From positions 1-64,000 of the forward strand of contig BNBP01000002.1 of NCBI GenBank assembly GCA_014656015.1: DNA of 64,000 nt, read 5' to 3'. Positions 34,545-44,974 of this stretch are shown in pieces (position 1 is the first letter of the stretch; the number at the start of each line of letters is the position of its first letter). This DNA is from Streptomyces griseoaurantiacus. GTDB taxonomy: Bacteria; Actinomycetota; Actinomycetes; Streptomycetales; Streptomycetaceae. A model generated the notes under the pieces. It was not told the origin of the DNA. It saw only the letters and a list, made by a program, of their open reading frames with translations, and did no database searches. The translations under genes and the position numbers were made by a program.

Positions 34545-34558
34545 TGGGAGCGCTCCCA
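34545..34558. promoter_or_regulatory. CebR box upstream of the LPMO gene
   Basis: TGGGAGCGCTCCCA is an exact copy of the 14-bp palindrome bound by the cellobiose-responsive LacI-family repressor CebR in Streptomyces. It lies about 130 bp upstream of the LPMO start, so induction by cellobiose/cellotriose is predicted. Confidence 0.88.
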
Positions 34559-35023
34559 CCTCGCTTGTCGGGGAAGGTAGCGCCGGAAGCGGGCGCTTGT
34601 AAAGGTGGTGTTTCCGGACGGCTACGGCCGTACGGGATCCCGGCATATGCCGCACTCGCGCAGGGGCGGCCCTCGACGGGGTGGGATCCGGACACGCGCC
34701 GAAGGAGCGCGAGTCGATCGTGAAGCCGTGAGCGTCAGGCCCGGTTCGCACGGGGCGCCCGGCCCATCAGAGCCTTCGACGAGGTGCCGCGAGCACATCC
34801 CTGAGCACCTTCTCCAGCGTGACGCGGGCCAGTTCGCGCCTCAGGGCTTCCTCGACGTCCTGGTGGATGCCCCGCGTTGCCGGCTGGATGCCGTGGCCCA
34901 CCACGCACCCCTCTTCAGCGAGAGGACCAGCACCGCCCGGATCGGGAGACCTTCCGCCCCGGGCACGAAGAGGGCCGCGACCCCGTCGTCGGGATCGCGG
35001 CCCTCGGCCGTACCGGGGAGCCC
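34559..35023. other. gap between the LPMO promoter and aconitase
   Basis: No intact gene. On the minus strand, 34768-34900 reads VVGHGIQPATRGIHQDVEEA and RVTLEKVLRDVLAAPRRRL before a TGA at 34766-34768. In the neighbouring frame just upstream, LFVPGAEGLPIRAVLVLSLK also looks protein-like. Together they suggest a frameshifted, decayed gene, but I do not recognise the family. A terminator for aconitase is at 34971-35004. Confidence 0.35.
34971..35004. terminator. terminator downstream of aconitase
   Basis: AGGGCCGCGA pairs with TCGCGGCCCT, and CCC/GGG extends the stem after one mismatch. It lies 20 bp past the aconitase stop (minus strand). Confidence 0.72.
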
Positions 35024-37858
<2,835 letters not shown>

Positions 37859-37939
37859 GACGGTCTCCTTCATTTCTGTGCGCGTTCCACCGCATCCTGC
37901 CGCCACGACGTCCTCGCGATCCGCTAAGGTACGACTTAC

Positions 37940-37955
37940 TTAGGTAAGCCTTACC
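37940..37955. promoter_or_regulatory. iron-box-like site upstream of acnA
   Basis: TTAGGTAAGCCTTACC, about 85 bp upstream of the acnA start, resembles the actinobacterial IdeR/DmdR1 iron box (TTAGGTTAGSCTAACCTAA). The left half and core match, but the last three bases do not. It could tie expression of this Fe-S enzyme to iron supply. Confidence 0.45.
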
Positions 37956-37998
37956 GCCGGATCGGCCCCGGCGTGCGGCTGCGGTGCGCCTCGGCAGA

Positions 37999-38016
37999 TA
38001 TCTCGATGTCGAGATA
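37999..38016. promoter_or_regulatory. perfect inverted repeat TATCTCGA-TG-TCGAGATA upstream of acnA (MarR/TamR-like site)
   Basis: An 8-bp perfect dyad with a 2-bp centre, about 141 bp upstream of the acnA start and 121 bp upstream of the divergent VOC gene. The MarR-family regulator TamR is reported to control the S. coelicolor aconitase gene; I do not recall its exact operator, so the assignment is inferred. Confidence 0.55.
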
Positions 38017-38136
38017 ACTCTAGTACATGAGGGCGTCCGGGTCATGTGCGGGCGGCCCTCCCGGCCACCCGGCACACTGGTGCCGGCCGCCCGCGACGAA
38101 ATGCGCGCGGGGGTACGGACCGGAGGAGAGCGCCGC

Positions 38137-38529
38137 ATGAGGATCCACCTGACCAGCGTCTACGTCGACGACCAGGCCGCGGCCGAGCGCTTCTACACGG
38201 AGGTGCTCGGCTTCGTGAAGAAGCACGACGTCCCCGTGGGCGAGCAGGACCGGTGGCTGACCGTCGTCTCCCCCGACGACCCCGACGGCGCCGAACTGCT
38301 CCTGGAGCCCGCCCGCCATCCGGCCGCCCTCGCCTACCGCGAGGCGCTCGTGCGGGACGGGATTCCGCTCGCCCAGTTCGCCGTGGACGACGTGCGGGCC
38401 GAGCACGCGCGGCTGAGCGGGCTCGGCGTCCGCTTCACCCAGGAGCCCGTGGACGCGGGACCCGTCACGGTGGCGGTCCTCGACGACACCTGCGGCAACC
38501 TGATCCAGCTCGCGACGCTCCCGGGCTGA
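38137..38529 (+). CDS. VOC (glyoxalase/bleomycin resistance) superfamily protein
   Basis: 130 aa, single domain of two beta-alpha-beta-beta-beta repeats. It begins MRIHLTSVYVDDQAAAERFY, the typical VOC strand-helix start, continues through VLGFVKKHDVPVGEQDRWLT and GAELLLEPARHP, and ends TVAVLDDTCGNLIQLATLPG with the usual metal-position Asp/Asn-Leu-Ile-Gln. The substrate is unknown. ATG at 38137 with GGAGGAG 8 nt upstream. Divergent from acnA. Confidence 0.85.
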   Translation: MRIHLTSVYVDDQAAAERFYTEVLGFVKKHDVPVGEQDRWLTVVSPDDPDGAELLLEPARHPAALAYREALVRDGIPLAQFAVDDVRAEHARLSGLGVRFTQEPVDAGPVTVAVLDDTCGNLIQLATLPG

Positions 38530-38672
38530 CCGGGCGGGGCCGCCCGCCGGCCGCCGGCCACCCCATCGCGCGTGCGCGGAAAGGGTGTTGGGCGCCCGGC
38601 CTCGCGTGTGCGCCCGGATGCGGGGTATCCGGAGGGGACCGGGAGGAGCGATAGCCAGCCAAGGAGGCCCAG

Positions 38673-38876
38673 ATGCCGCTCACGTTCCGCAAGAGCTTCA
38701 GGATCCTGCCGGGGGTCCGCCTCAACATCAACAAGAAGTCCTGGTCCGTCACCACCGGTGGCAAGAAGGGCCCGCGCCACACGCACAGCAGCACCGGCCG
38801 CCGTACGACGTCCATGGACCTGCCGGGCCCGTTCGGCTGGCGACGCACGCACACCGCCCGCGGCCGGAACGACTGA
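38673..38876 (+). CDS. DUF4236 domain small basic protein
   Basis: 67 aa, strongly basic. MPLTFRKSFRILPGVRLNIN followed by WSVTTGGKKGP and STGRRTTSMDLPGPFGWRR matches the DUF4236 domain, a short beta-rich module of unknown function. ATG at 38673 with AAGGAGG 7 nt upstream. Stand-alone. Confidence 0.8.
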   Translation: MPLTFRKSFRILPGVRLNINKKSWSVTTGGKKGPRHTHSSTGRRTTSMDLPGPFGWRRTHTARGRND

Positions 38877-39170
38877 GGGGCCGCAACGGCCGGACGACCG
38901 ACCGACCGTGTGACTGACCGCCTGTGTGACGGACCGGCCGGGCGAAGGGGCGCGCGAGGGCGCGGTGGGGGCGCGCCCCGGCCCGGGCGGCGGTGCGCTC
39001 CGCCGCCCGGCGGGGCACCGTTCGGGCGAGGCGACGCGGGCGTCGTTAGGCCGGGCGGCAAGGGTGGCATCGATGCACCGGTACGGCCTTAGGGAGGGGT
39101 GTCGGCGGCGCGTCACCCGTTCCACCCACCCCGCGCGCAACTCATCTCATATCTGAGATAGTCTCACCTC
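38877..39170 (+). promoter_or_regulatory. upstream region of the HTH-MurA fusion with near-start inverted repeat
   Basis: A 294 bp interval without a gene. Just before the start it holds the dyad ATCTCA-TATC-TGAGAT at 39144-39159, ending 12 bp before the ATG at 39171. There is no clear Shine-Dalgarno, so this dyad sits where a promoter or autoregulatory operator would be. The rest is GC-rich with nothing specific. Confidence 0.5.
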
Positions 39171-40700
39171 ATGTCAGACGACTACCTCGTACGCATCGGC
39201 AAGCTCATCCGTGACGCACGACAGCACCGCGGCTGGACACAGTCACAGCTCGCCGAGGCTCTCGGTACCAGTCAGAGCGCCGTGAACCGCATCGAACGCG
39301 GCAACCAGAACATCAGCCTTGAGATGATCGCGCGCATCGGCGAGGCCCTGGACAGTGAGATCGTCTCCCTGGGCTACGCGGGTCCGATGCACCTGCGGGT
39401 GGTCGGCGGACGCCGGCTCTCCGGTTCCATCGACGTCAAGACGAGCAAGAACGCGTGTGTCGCGCTGCTGTGCGCCTCCCTGCTCAACAAGGGGCGCACG
39501 GTGCTGCGCCGGGTCGCCCGCATCGAGGAGGTCTACCGCCTCCTGGAGGTGCTGAACTCCATCGGCGTCCGCACCCGCTGGATCAACGACGGTGTGGACC
39601 TGGAGATCGTGCCCCCGGCCGTGCTGGAGATGGCCGCCATCGACGCGGACGCCGCCCGCCGCACCCGGTCCATCATCATGTTCCTCGGCCCGCTGCTGCA
39701 CCGCATGGAGCACTTCAAGCTCCCGTACGCCGGCGGCTGCGACCTCGGCACCCGCACCGTCGAACCGCACATGATCGCGCTGCGCCGGTTCGGTCTGGAC
39801 ATCACCGCTACCGAGGGGCTCTACCACGCCCAGGTGGACCGCTCCGCGACGCCCGGCCGGCCGATCGTGCTGACCGAGCGCGGGGACACCGTGACGGAGA
39901 ACGCGCTGCTGGCCGCCGCCCGCCACGAGGGCGTCACCGTCATCCGCAACGCCTCCTCCAACTACATGGTCCAGGACCTGTGCTTCTTCCTGGAGGCACT
40001 GGGCGTCCAGGTGGAGGGCATCGGCACCACCACGCTCACCGTGCACGGCGTGCCGAACATCGACGTCGACGTGGACTACTCCCCCTCCGAGGACCCGGTG
40101 GAGGCGATGAGCCTGCTCGCCGCCGCCGTGGTGACGGAGTCGGAGCTGACGGTGCGCCGGGTCCCCATCGAGTTCCTCGAGATCGAGCTCGCGGTGCTGG
40201 AGGAGATGGGCCTGGACCACGACCGCTCTGCGGAGTACGTCGCCGACAACGGCCGTACGCGGCTGGTGGACCTGACCGTGCGCCCCTCCAAGCTGGAGGC
40301 GCCGATCGACAAGATCCACCCGATGCCGTTCCCCGGCCTCAACATCGACAACGTGCCGTTCTTCGCGGCCATCGCGGCCACCGCGCAGGGCAAGACCCTG
40401 ATCCACGACTGGGTCTACGACAACCGCGCCATCTACCTGGCCGACCTCAACCGCCTCGGCGGCCGCCTCCAGCTCCTCGACCCGCACCGGGTCCTGGTGG
40501 AGGGTCCCACCCGCTGGCGCGCCGCCGAGATGATGTGCCCGCCGGCCCTGCGCCCGGCGGTGGTCGTCCTGCTGGCGATGATGGCGGCCGAGGGCACGTC
40601 GGTGCTGCGCAACGTGTACGTCATCAACCGCGGCTACGAGGAACTGGCCGAGCGCCTCAACTCGGTGGGCGCGCAGATCGAGACGTTCCGGGACATCTGA
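39171..40700 (+). CDS. XRE helix-turn-helix / MurA-like (UDP-GlcNAc 1-carboxyvinyltransferase) fusion
   Basis: 509 aa. Residues 1-65 are an XRE/Cro-type HTH (LIRDARQHRGWTQSQLAEAL, then TSQSAVNRIERGNQNISLEM). Residues 75-509 are an EPSP-synthase/MurA-type fold (LRVVGGRRLSGSIDVKTSKN; MSLLAAAVVTESELTVRRVP; KIHPMPFPGLNIDN). The MurA catalytic loop is represented by YAGGCDLGTRTVEPHMIALR, which keeps a Cys next to Gly-Gly. The architecture matches SCO5998 of S. coelicolor from memory. It may be a second, regulated MurA, or a regulator that senses UDP-GlcNAc. No murein genes are nearby. Confidence 0.85.
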   Translation: MSDDYLVRIGKLIRDARQHRGWTQSQLAEALGTSQSAVNRIERGNQNISLEMIARIGEALDSEIVSLGYAGPMHLRVVGGRRLSGSIDVKTSKNACVALLCASLLNKGRTVLRRVARIEEVYRLLEVLNSIGVRTRWINDGVDLEIVPPAVLEMAAIDADAARRTRSIIMFLGPLLHRMEHFKLPYAGGCDLGTRTVEPHMIALRRFGLDITATEGLYHAQVDRSATPGRPIVLTERGDTVTENALLAAARHEGVTVIRNASSNYMVQDLCFFLEALGVQVEGIGTTTLTVHGVPNIDVDVDYSPSEDPVEAMSLLAAAVVTESELTVRRVPIEFLEIELAVLEEMGLDHDRSAEYVADNGRTRLVDLTVRPSKLEAPIDKIHPMPFPGLNIDNVPFFAAIAATAQGKTLIHDWVYDNRAIYLADLNRLGGRLQLLDPHRVLVEGPTRWRAAEMMCPPALRPAVVVLLAMMAAEGTSVLRNVYVINRGYEELAERLNSVGAQIETFRDI

Positions 40701-40832
40701 CGTGCGGGTGCCGCCGCACCCCCTCCGACCTGCCGCTCGGCGGGGCGGGGAGGAGTGCGGCGCACGCCACCCCTCGCGGCCGGACGGGCCCGGCACCAGG
40801 CTCACGCCGGTGAGGTGTGCTGCTCGTGCCGC

Positions 40833-41963
40833 TCAGTCGTCCTGCCGGCTCTCGGGCATCAGCGCCCGCAGGCTTTCCGGCATGTCCTCGCCGAACGCCT
40901 CCTCGAGGTGTTCGTTCATCACGTCGTCTGCCTGGCTCATGCGGGTGAACATGGCCTGTTCGTAGGCTTCGAGGCCCGCTTCGAGGTCGTCGGGGTGAGC
41001 GGCGAGGGCGCCGGCGAGTTCGGCGCCGTCGCACATGGCCCAGTTGGCTCCCTCGCCGTTGGGGACCTGCAGGTGTGCGGCGTCGCCGATCAGGGTCACC
41101 CCTGGCGTCCGCTGCCAGCGGTGCCCGTCGGGCAGGGCGAAGTGCGGACGCAGGACGGGCGGGGTGTCGCTGTCGGTGATCAGCGCGGTGATCTCCGGGG
41201 CCCAGCCCTCGAACTCGGCGGCGACGCGGGCGGTGGCCGCGGCGGAGTCGGTGAAGTCGATCCGGTCGAACCAGTCCAGCGGCCTGGTGAGGGATATGTA
41301 GGCGTGCAGGGTGTCACCGCGTTCGCGGTGCGCGGTGATGCCCCGGTCGGGTGCGGGGACGAACATCATGCCGCCGCCCACCGCCTTCGCGGCGCCCGGG
41401 TGCCGCGTGTCGGCCTCGTGCAGGTAGGTCTCGACGAACGAGGTGCCGGCGTACTCCGGTGTCGCCGCCGACAGCAGCGGGCGGATCCTCGACCAGGCGC
41501 CGTCGGCACCGACGAGCAGCTCGGTGACGAGGGTGCGGCCGTCGGCGAAGGCGACCTCGTGGCGGCCCTCGCCGAGGCCGCGGGCTCCGGTGACCTTGGC
41601 GCCCCAGTTCACCGTGCCGGCGGGGAGCGCGTCGAGCAGCATCCGCCGCAGATCCGCGCGCTGGGCTTCGGGCCTGCCGCCCTGGCCGTCGTCGGCCTTC
41701 TCGAACAGCAGGGTTCCGTCCTCGCTGAGCGCCCGCATCGCCTGGCGGCCTTCCAGCACGATGGCGCGGAATGCCTCCCGCAGGCCCGCGGCTTCGATGG
41801 CGAGCTGGCCGTTGTAGTCGTGGATGTCGAGCATGCCGCCCTGCGCCCGCGCATCGGGTGAGGCTTCGGCTTCGTAGACCTCGACCGGTATGCCGTGCAC
41901 GTGCAGGACGCGGGCCAGGGTGAGGCCGCCGAGCCCGGCGCCGACGATCGTGACAGTTTTCAT
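40833..41963 (-). CDS. FAD-dependent monooxygenase, TetX-like
   Basis: 376 aa. N-terminal FAD motif MKTVTIVGAGLGGLTLARVL, an RADLRRMLLDALP Arg-containing motif near residue 110, and the second FAD motif GVTLIGDAAHLQVPNGEGAN near 285. The block ARAQGGMLDIHDYNGQLAIE resembles the GGxLDxHxxxGQxA region of the tetracycline-inactivating flavin monooxygenase TetX, as recalled. It hydroxylates an aromatic or polycyclic substrate using NADPH and O2; tetracycline activity is unproven. ATG at 41963. It is divergent from a TetR-family gene, with tandem operator-like repeats between them, suggesting a drug-inducible pair. Confidence 0.85.
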   Translation of the reverse strand: MKTVTIVGAGLGGLTLARVLHVHGIPVEVYEAEASPDARAQGGMLDIHDYNGQLAIEAAGLREAFRAIVLEGRQAMRALSEDGTLLFEKADDGQGGRPEAQRADLRRMLLDALPAGTVNWGAKVTGARGLGEGRHEVAFADGRTLVTELLVGADGAWSRIRPLLSAATPEYAGTSFVETYLHEADTRHPGAAKAVGGGMMFVPAPDRGITAHRERGDTLHAYISLTRPLDWFDRIDFTDSAAATARVAAEFEGWAPEITALITDSDTPPVLRPHFALPDGHRWQRTPGVTLIGDAAHLQVPNGEGANWAMCDGAELAGALAAHPDDLEAGLEAYEQAMFTRMSQADDVMNEHLEEAFGEDMPESLRALMPESRQDD

Positions 41964-42001
41964 GACGACTCCCAGTGGACTGGATCGATGCAGCCGCGCC
42001 A

Positions 42002-42090
42002 CCCCATTTGGTGCAGCGTGCCAAAATGGAACGCTACACCAAGTTGGTGCGGCGAACCAAGTTGGCACGGTGCACTAAATGTGTCACCAT
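42002..42090. repeat. tandem 18-bp-spaced palindromic operators between monooxygenase and TetR gene
   Basis: Palindromic cores at exact 18-bp steps: CCCCATTTGG (42002), GCCAAAATGG (42020), ACCAAGTTGG (42038), ACCAAGTTGG (42056), and a weak ACTAAATGTG (42074). The third is within the perfect dyad CACCAAGTTGGTG (42037-42049). The array fills the intergenic region between divergent starts, as expected for TetR-family operators controlling both genes. Confidence 0.75.
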
Positions 42091-42096
42091 GGAGGC

Positions 42097-42789
42097 ATGA
42101 CAACGCCAACCCGTCGCCCAGGGCGGCGTAATCAGGTGCTTTCCAGGGATCAGATCGTCGCCGCCGCCATCGAGTTGCTCGACGCGGGCGGCGAGGGTGC
42201 GTTGACCGTTCGGGCCCTCAGTGAGCGCCTGTCGACGGGGGCGGGGGCGATCGCGTACCACGTGGGCAAACGGGACGATCTGCTGGACGCGGCGACCGAG
42301 ACGGTCGTGACGGCGGCGCTGGCCGCGGCGCCCGCTCCCGCGGCGTCCACACCGGCCGAGGAGATCCGCGAGGCCGCCCTGGCCCTGTTCGATGCGATCA
42401 CCGCTCACCCGTGGCTGGCCACGCGGTTGACCCTGCAGATCGTCCGCAACCCCGTCGGGCCGGTCACGGTCGGCATCTTCGAGCGCCTCGGCCGGCAGGT
42501 GCAGGCACTCGGCGTGCCAGAGGAGCGCTGGTTCGACGCGGCCTCCACGCTCAGGGACTACATCCTCGGCGCCGTCAGCCAGAACGTCCGCATCGAAGGG
42601 GACACCTCCGGCACCGACGGCGATGCCGACCGCGAGGAGCACGCGGCTTCGGCGAGCCTGCAGGAACTCACGCCCGAGGCCTATCCGTTCATGCACGCCA
42701 TCGTCGGCCGGATGAGGGATCACGACGACCGCGAGCAGTTCCTCACGGGCATCGCCGTCATCCTCGACGGGCTCACCCGTCTCCGCTGA
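42097..42789 (+). CDS. TetR family transcriptional regulator
   Basis: 230 aa. The N-terminal HTH is SRDQIVAAAIELLDAGGEGA followed by LSERLSTGAGAIAYHVGKRD, where the recognition helix pattern GAxAYHVxxR resembles TetR/TetR_C regulators with a C-terminal ligand pocket. The start is ATG at 42097; GGAGG lies only 1 nt upstream, so an in-frame ATG at 42079 or a leaderless message is possible. It is divergent from the TetX-like monooxygenase and probably represses both genes through the 18-bp repeats. The ligand may be the monooxygenase's substrate (inference). Confidence 0.85.
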   Translation: MTTPTRRPGRRNQVLSRDQIVAAAIELLDAGGEGALTVRALSERLSTGAGAIAYHVGKRDDLLDAATETVVTAALAAAPAPAASTPAEEIREAALALFDAITAHPWLATRLTLQIVRNPVGPVTVGIFERLGRQVQALGVPEERWFDAASTLRDYILGAVSQNVRIEGDTSGTDGDADREEHAASASLQELTPEAYPFMHAIVGRMRDHDDREQFLTGIAVILDGLTRLR

Positions 42790-43044
42790 CACCCTGCCAG
42801 GGCAGGCCCGGCCAACGTCTCGAGCGGTACGGGCCGAACCGGGGCAGCCCGTTCGGACGAGGCCGACGGTGAGGCGCGGTGCGCTTCGTCCGGCCCGAGC
42901 GGGGTCCGGCCCGAGCGGGGTCCGGTGCGTGCGGCCGCACGGCGGAGGAGGAGGCCGACGCGGTGGTGGCCCCCACGCCCGTTCAGGGCAGAGGGGAAGC
43001 GCGTGCCGGACCCCGCGCGGCAGGCGCGAATTGTCAGACGGCCC

Positions 43045-43635
43045 CTAGCGCCCACCCTCGCCATACTGGGCCCAGCCCCGGTCGAGGAACCGGAAGCCGG
43101 CCTCCACGTACGCCTCCGGGTCCGGTTCGCGGACCGCGACGAGCTGGATCTGCAGCGCGAAACGCACGTAGAAGCGGATCTCCTCACTGGGCTCGGCGAG
43201 ACCGAACTCCTCGGTGAGCGTGGCGATCAGCGCGTCCTCGTGACGCAGCCACATCTTCTCCGCGTAGTCGATCAACGCCGGCGTGCCGTCCATCAGCGCG
43301 AGGATCCGGCTCTGCGGCTCCGTTCTCAGCTCGGCGATCTCCGCCAGGTAGTGCGCCTTGAGCGCGTCGGAGACCGAAACGCCCGAAGGGCGGTCCCGGA
43401 CGGCGGCCACCAGCCGGTCGTGCCGTTCCTTCTCGTCCGCGAAGACGAGCGCTTCCTTCTGCGGGAAGTGCGTGAAGACCGTCTTGGGTGTCACGTCGGC
43501 CCGGTCCGCGATCTCGCGCACCGTCACCGCGTCGAAGCCTCGCTCCAGGAACAGCGCCGTCGCCGCTTCCAGGATCGTCGCCCGCGTCGCCGCCTTCTTG
43601 CGCTCACGCCGCCCCAGGGGCTCCTCATCCACCAT
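43045..43635 (-). CDS. TetR family transcriptional regulator
   Basis: 196 aa. Classical TetR N-terminus RRERKKAATRATILEAATAL and REIADRADVTPKTVFTHFPQ, where the recognition helix VTPKTVFTHFP is typical. The C-terminal helical ligand domain follows and the protein ends DRGWAQYGEGGR. ATG at 43635. Divergent from the Notum/PAE-like hydrolase gene with an AT-rich 121 bp gap, so it probably regulates that gene and itself. Downstream (42790-43044) is non-coding, with a 16-bp tandem repeat at 42888-42926. Confidence 0.87.
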   Translation of the reverse strand: MVDEEPLGRRERKKAATRATILEAATALFLERGFDAVTVREIADRADVTPKTVFTHFPQKEALVFADEKERHDRLVAAVRDRPSGVSVSDALKAHYLAEIAELRTEPQSRILALMDGTPALIDYAEKMWLRHEDALIATLTEEFGLAEPSEEIRFYVRFALQIQLVAVREPDPEAYVEAGFRFLDRGWAQYGEGGR

Positions 43636-43666
43636 CCCACCATCTTACCCTCGATCTCTTTGTATC

Positions 43667-43694
43667 TTGAGAGTAAAAGTAATCTCGGTATACT
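43667..43694 (+). promoter_or_regulatory. promoter of the Notum/PAE-like hydrolase gene
   Basis: TTGAGA (43667-43672) and TATACT (43689-43694) are spaced 16 bp and resemble a strong vegetative promoter in an unusually AT-rich patch. It lies about 60 bp upstream of the hydrolase ATG, in the gap shared with the divergent TetR gene, so TetR control is likely. Confidence 0.6.
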
Positions 43695-43756
43695 AAGAGT
43701 GCGGGTAGAGCTAAATGGGCTGCCCTCATCCCACGACACAGACAGGCAGTGCACGC

Positions 43757-44974
43757 ATGAAAGCAGCAAAGTGGGCCGTCGCCGCAGCCATCTGCGCCGC
43801 GGTCGCCCTCGGCCTCTACACGAACGTGGCGGCGACCGCGGCCGCGATCGGCGCCGTACTCGTGATGGGAATCCTCTACCTGTACTTCATCCACTTCGGC
43901 CGCCCGAGCCAGGTGGCCGGCCTCGACGAGGTCACGGACACCACATGGCACACCGTCGACCTGGGGAGGACGACCGTGAGTGCCGACGGCTCCGCGTACG
44001 CGATGTTCGTCCGGCGCGGTACGTCCAGCAATCTCGTGATCCAGTTCTCCGGTGGCGGAGCCTGCTGGGACGGGGAGACCGCCGCCCGTCCGATCAGACC
44101 CCTCGGCCTCGTGAGCGGCTACACGCGGGATCTGCGGATGTTCTACTTCGACTCGCTGACCCGACTGTTCCCCGCCGGGCTCGCCGGGATGGCCGACCGC
44201 CGCGCCACCGCCAACGCCTTCCGTGACTGGAACATCGTCTTCGTCCCCTACAGCACCGGGGACCTGCATGTCGGTGACACCGTCAACACCTATTCCCACA
44301 ACGGCACGACCACCAAGGTCCACCACAACGGGCGCAACAACGTGACGGCCGTACTCGACTGGGTCTACGCCAACTTCCCGGCAGCCGACAAGGTCCTCGT
44401 CTCCGGCGAAAGCGCCGGCGCATGGTCCTCCGCCTTCTACGCCCCGCAGATCGCCGACCACTACCCGGACTCGAAGCTCTACTGCCTCTCGGACGGCGTC
44501 GGAATCGTGAGCGAGCGCTGGCGCGACATCATGGACACGACCTGGAAAGCCGACAGCGCGAAGACCCTGGGCTTCGACATCGGCACCGACCTCTACGAGG
44601 ACGCGCTTCTTCACCGCTGCGACGCCACCCCGCGCGCCATCAAGTACCTGCACGCCAACACGCTCTACGACGACACCCTCACGCGCTTCGGCGCCGCACT
44701 GAACCGCACGTCGACCGAGACCGACGCGTTCATCGACGACTGGGCGGCCAACACCAAGGCATCGATCGCACGCCTCGACAAGTCCGGCCTCCACTACAAC
44801 TTCTTCCTCACCGCCTGGGGCCACAACGCGAGGAAGCACGCCACCCAACACACCCTGACGAACAGCAACTTCTACAACAAGTGCACGGCCGACGGCGTCC
44901 CCTTCTCCACCTGGCTCAAGCGCAATGTCATCGACGACGAGGACCTCTCACTCGGACAGGGACTGCTCGCCTGA
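43757..44974 (+). CDS. pectinacetylesterase / Notum-like serine hydrolase, membrane-anchored
   Basis: 405 aa. Two hydrophobic N-terminal segments (WAVAAAICAAVALGLYTNVA and a second around residues 28-48) suggest membrane attachment. The hydrolase domain has the PAE/Notum features VIQFSGGGACWDGET (oxyanion region), the nucleophile elbow VLVSGESAGAWSSAFY, and a C-terminal His in TAWGHNARKHATQH. Family members remove acetyl or acyl esters from polysaccharides or proteins; the substrate here is unknown. ATG at 43757. It overlaps the convergent LysR gene by 27 bp. Confidence 0.8.
   Translation: MKAAKWAVAAAICAAVALGLYTNVAATAAAIGAVLVMGILYLYFIHFGRPSQVAGLDEVTDTTWHTVDLGRTTVSADGSAYAMFVRRGTSSNLVIQFSGGGACWDGETAARPIRPLGLVSGYTRDLRMFYFDSLTRLFPAGLAGMADRRATANAFRDWNIVFVPYSTGDLHVGDTVNTYSHNGTTTKVHHNGRNNVTAVLDWVYANFPAADKVLVSGESAGAWSSAFYAPQIADHYPDSKLYCLSDGVGIVSERWRDIMDTTWKADSAKTLGFDIGTDLYEDALLHRCDATPRAIKYLHANTLYDDTLTRFGAALNRTSTETDAFIDDWAANTKASIARLDKSGLHYNFFLTAWGHNARKHATQHTLTNSNFYNKCTADGVPFSTWLKRNVIDDEDLSLGQGLLA

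Noticed and set aside
42888..42926. GTCCGGCCCGAGCGGG repeated 2.4 times
   Set aside because: Short GC-rich tandem duplication without spacers, so not a CRISPR. No regulatory context was recognised.
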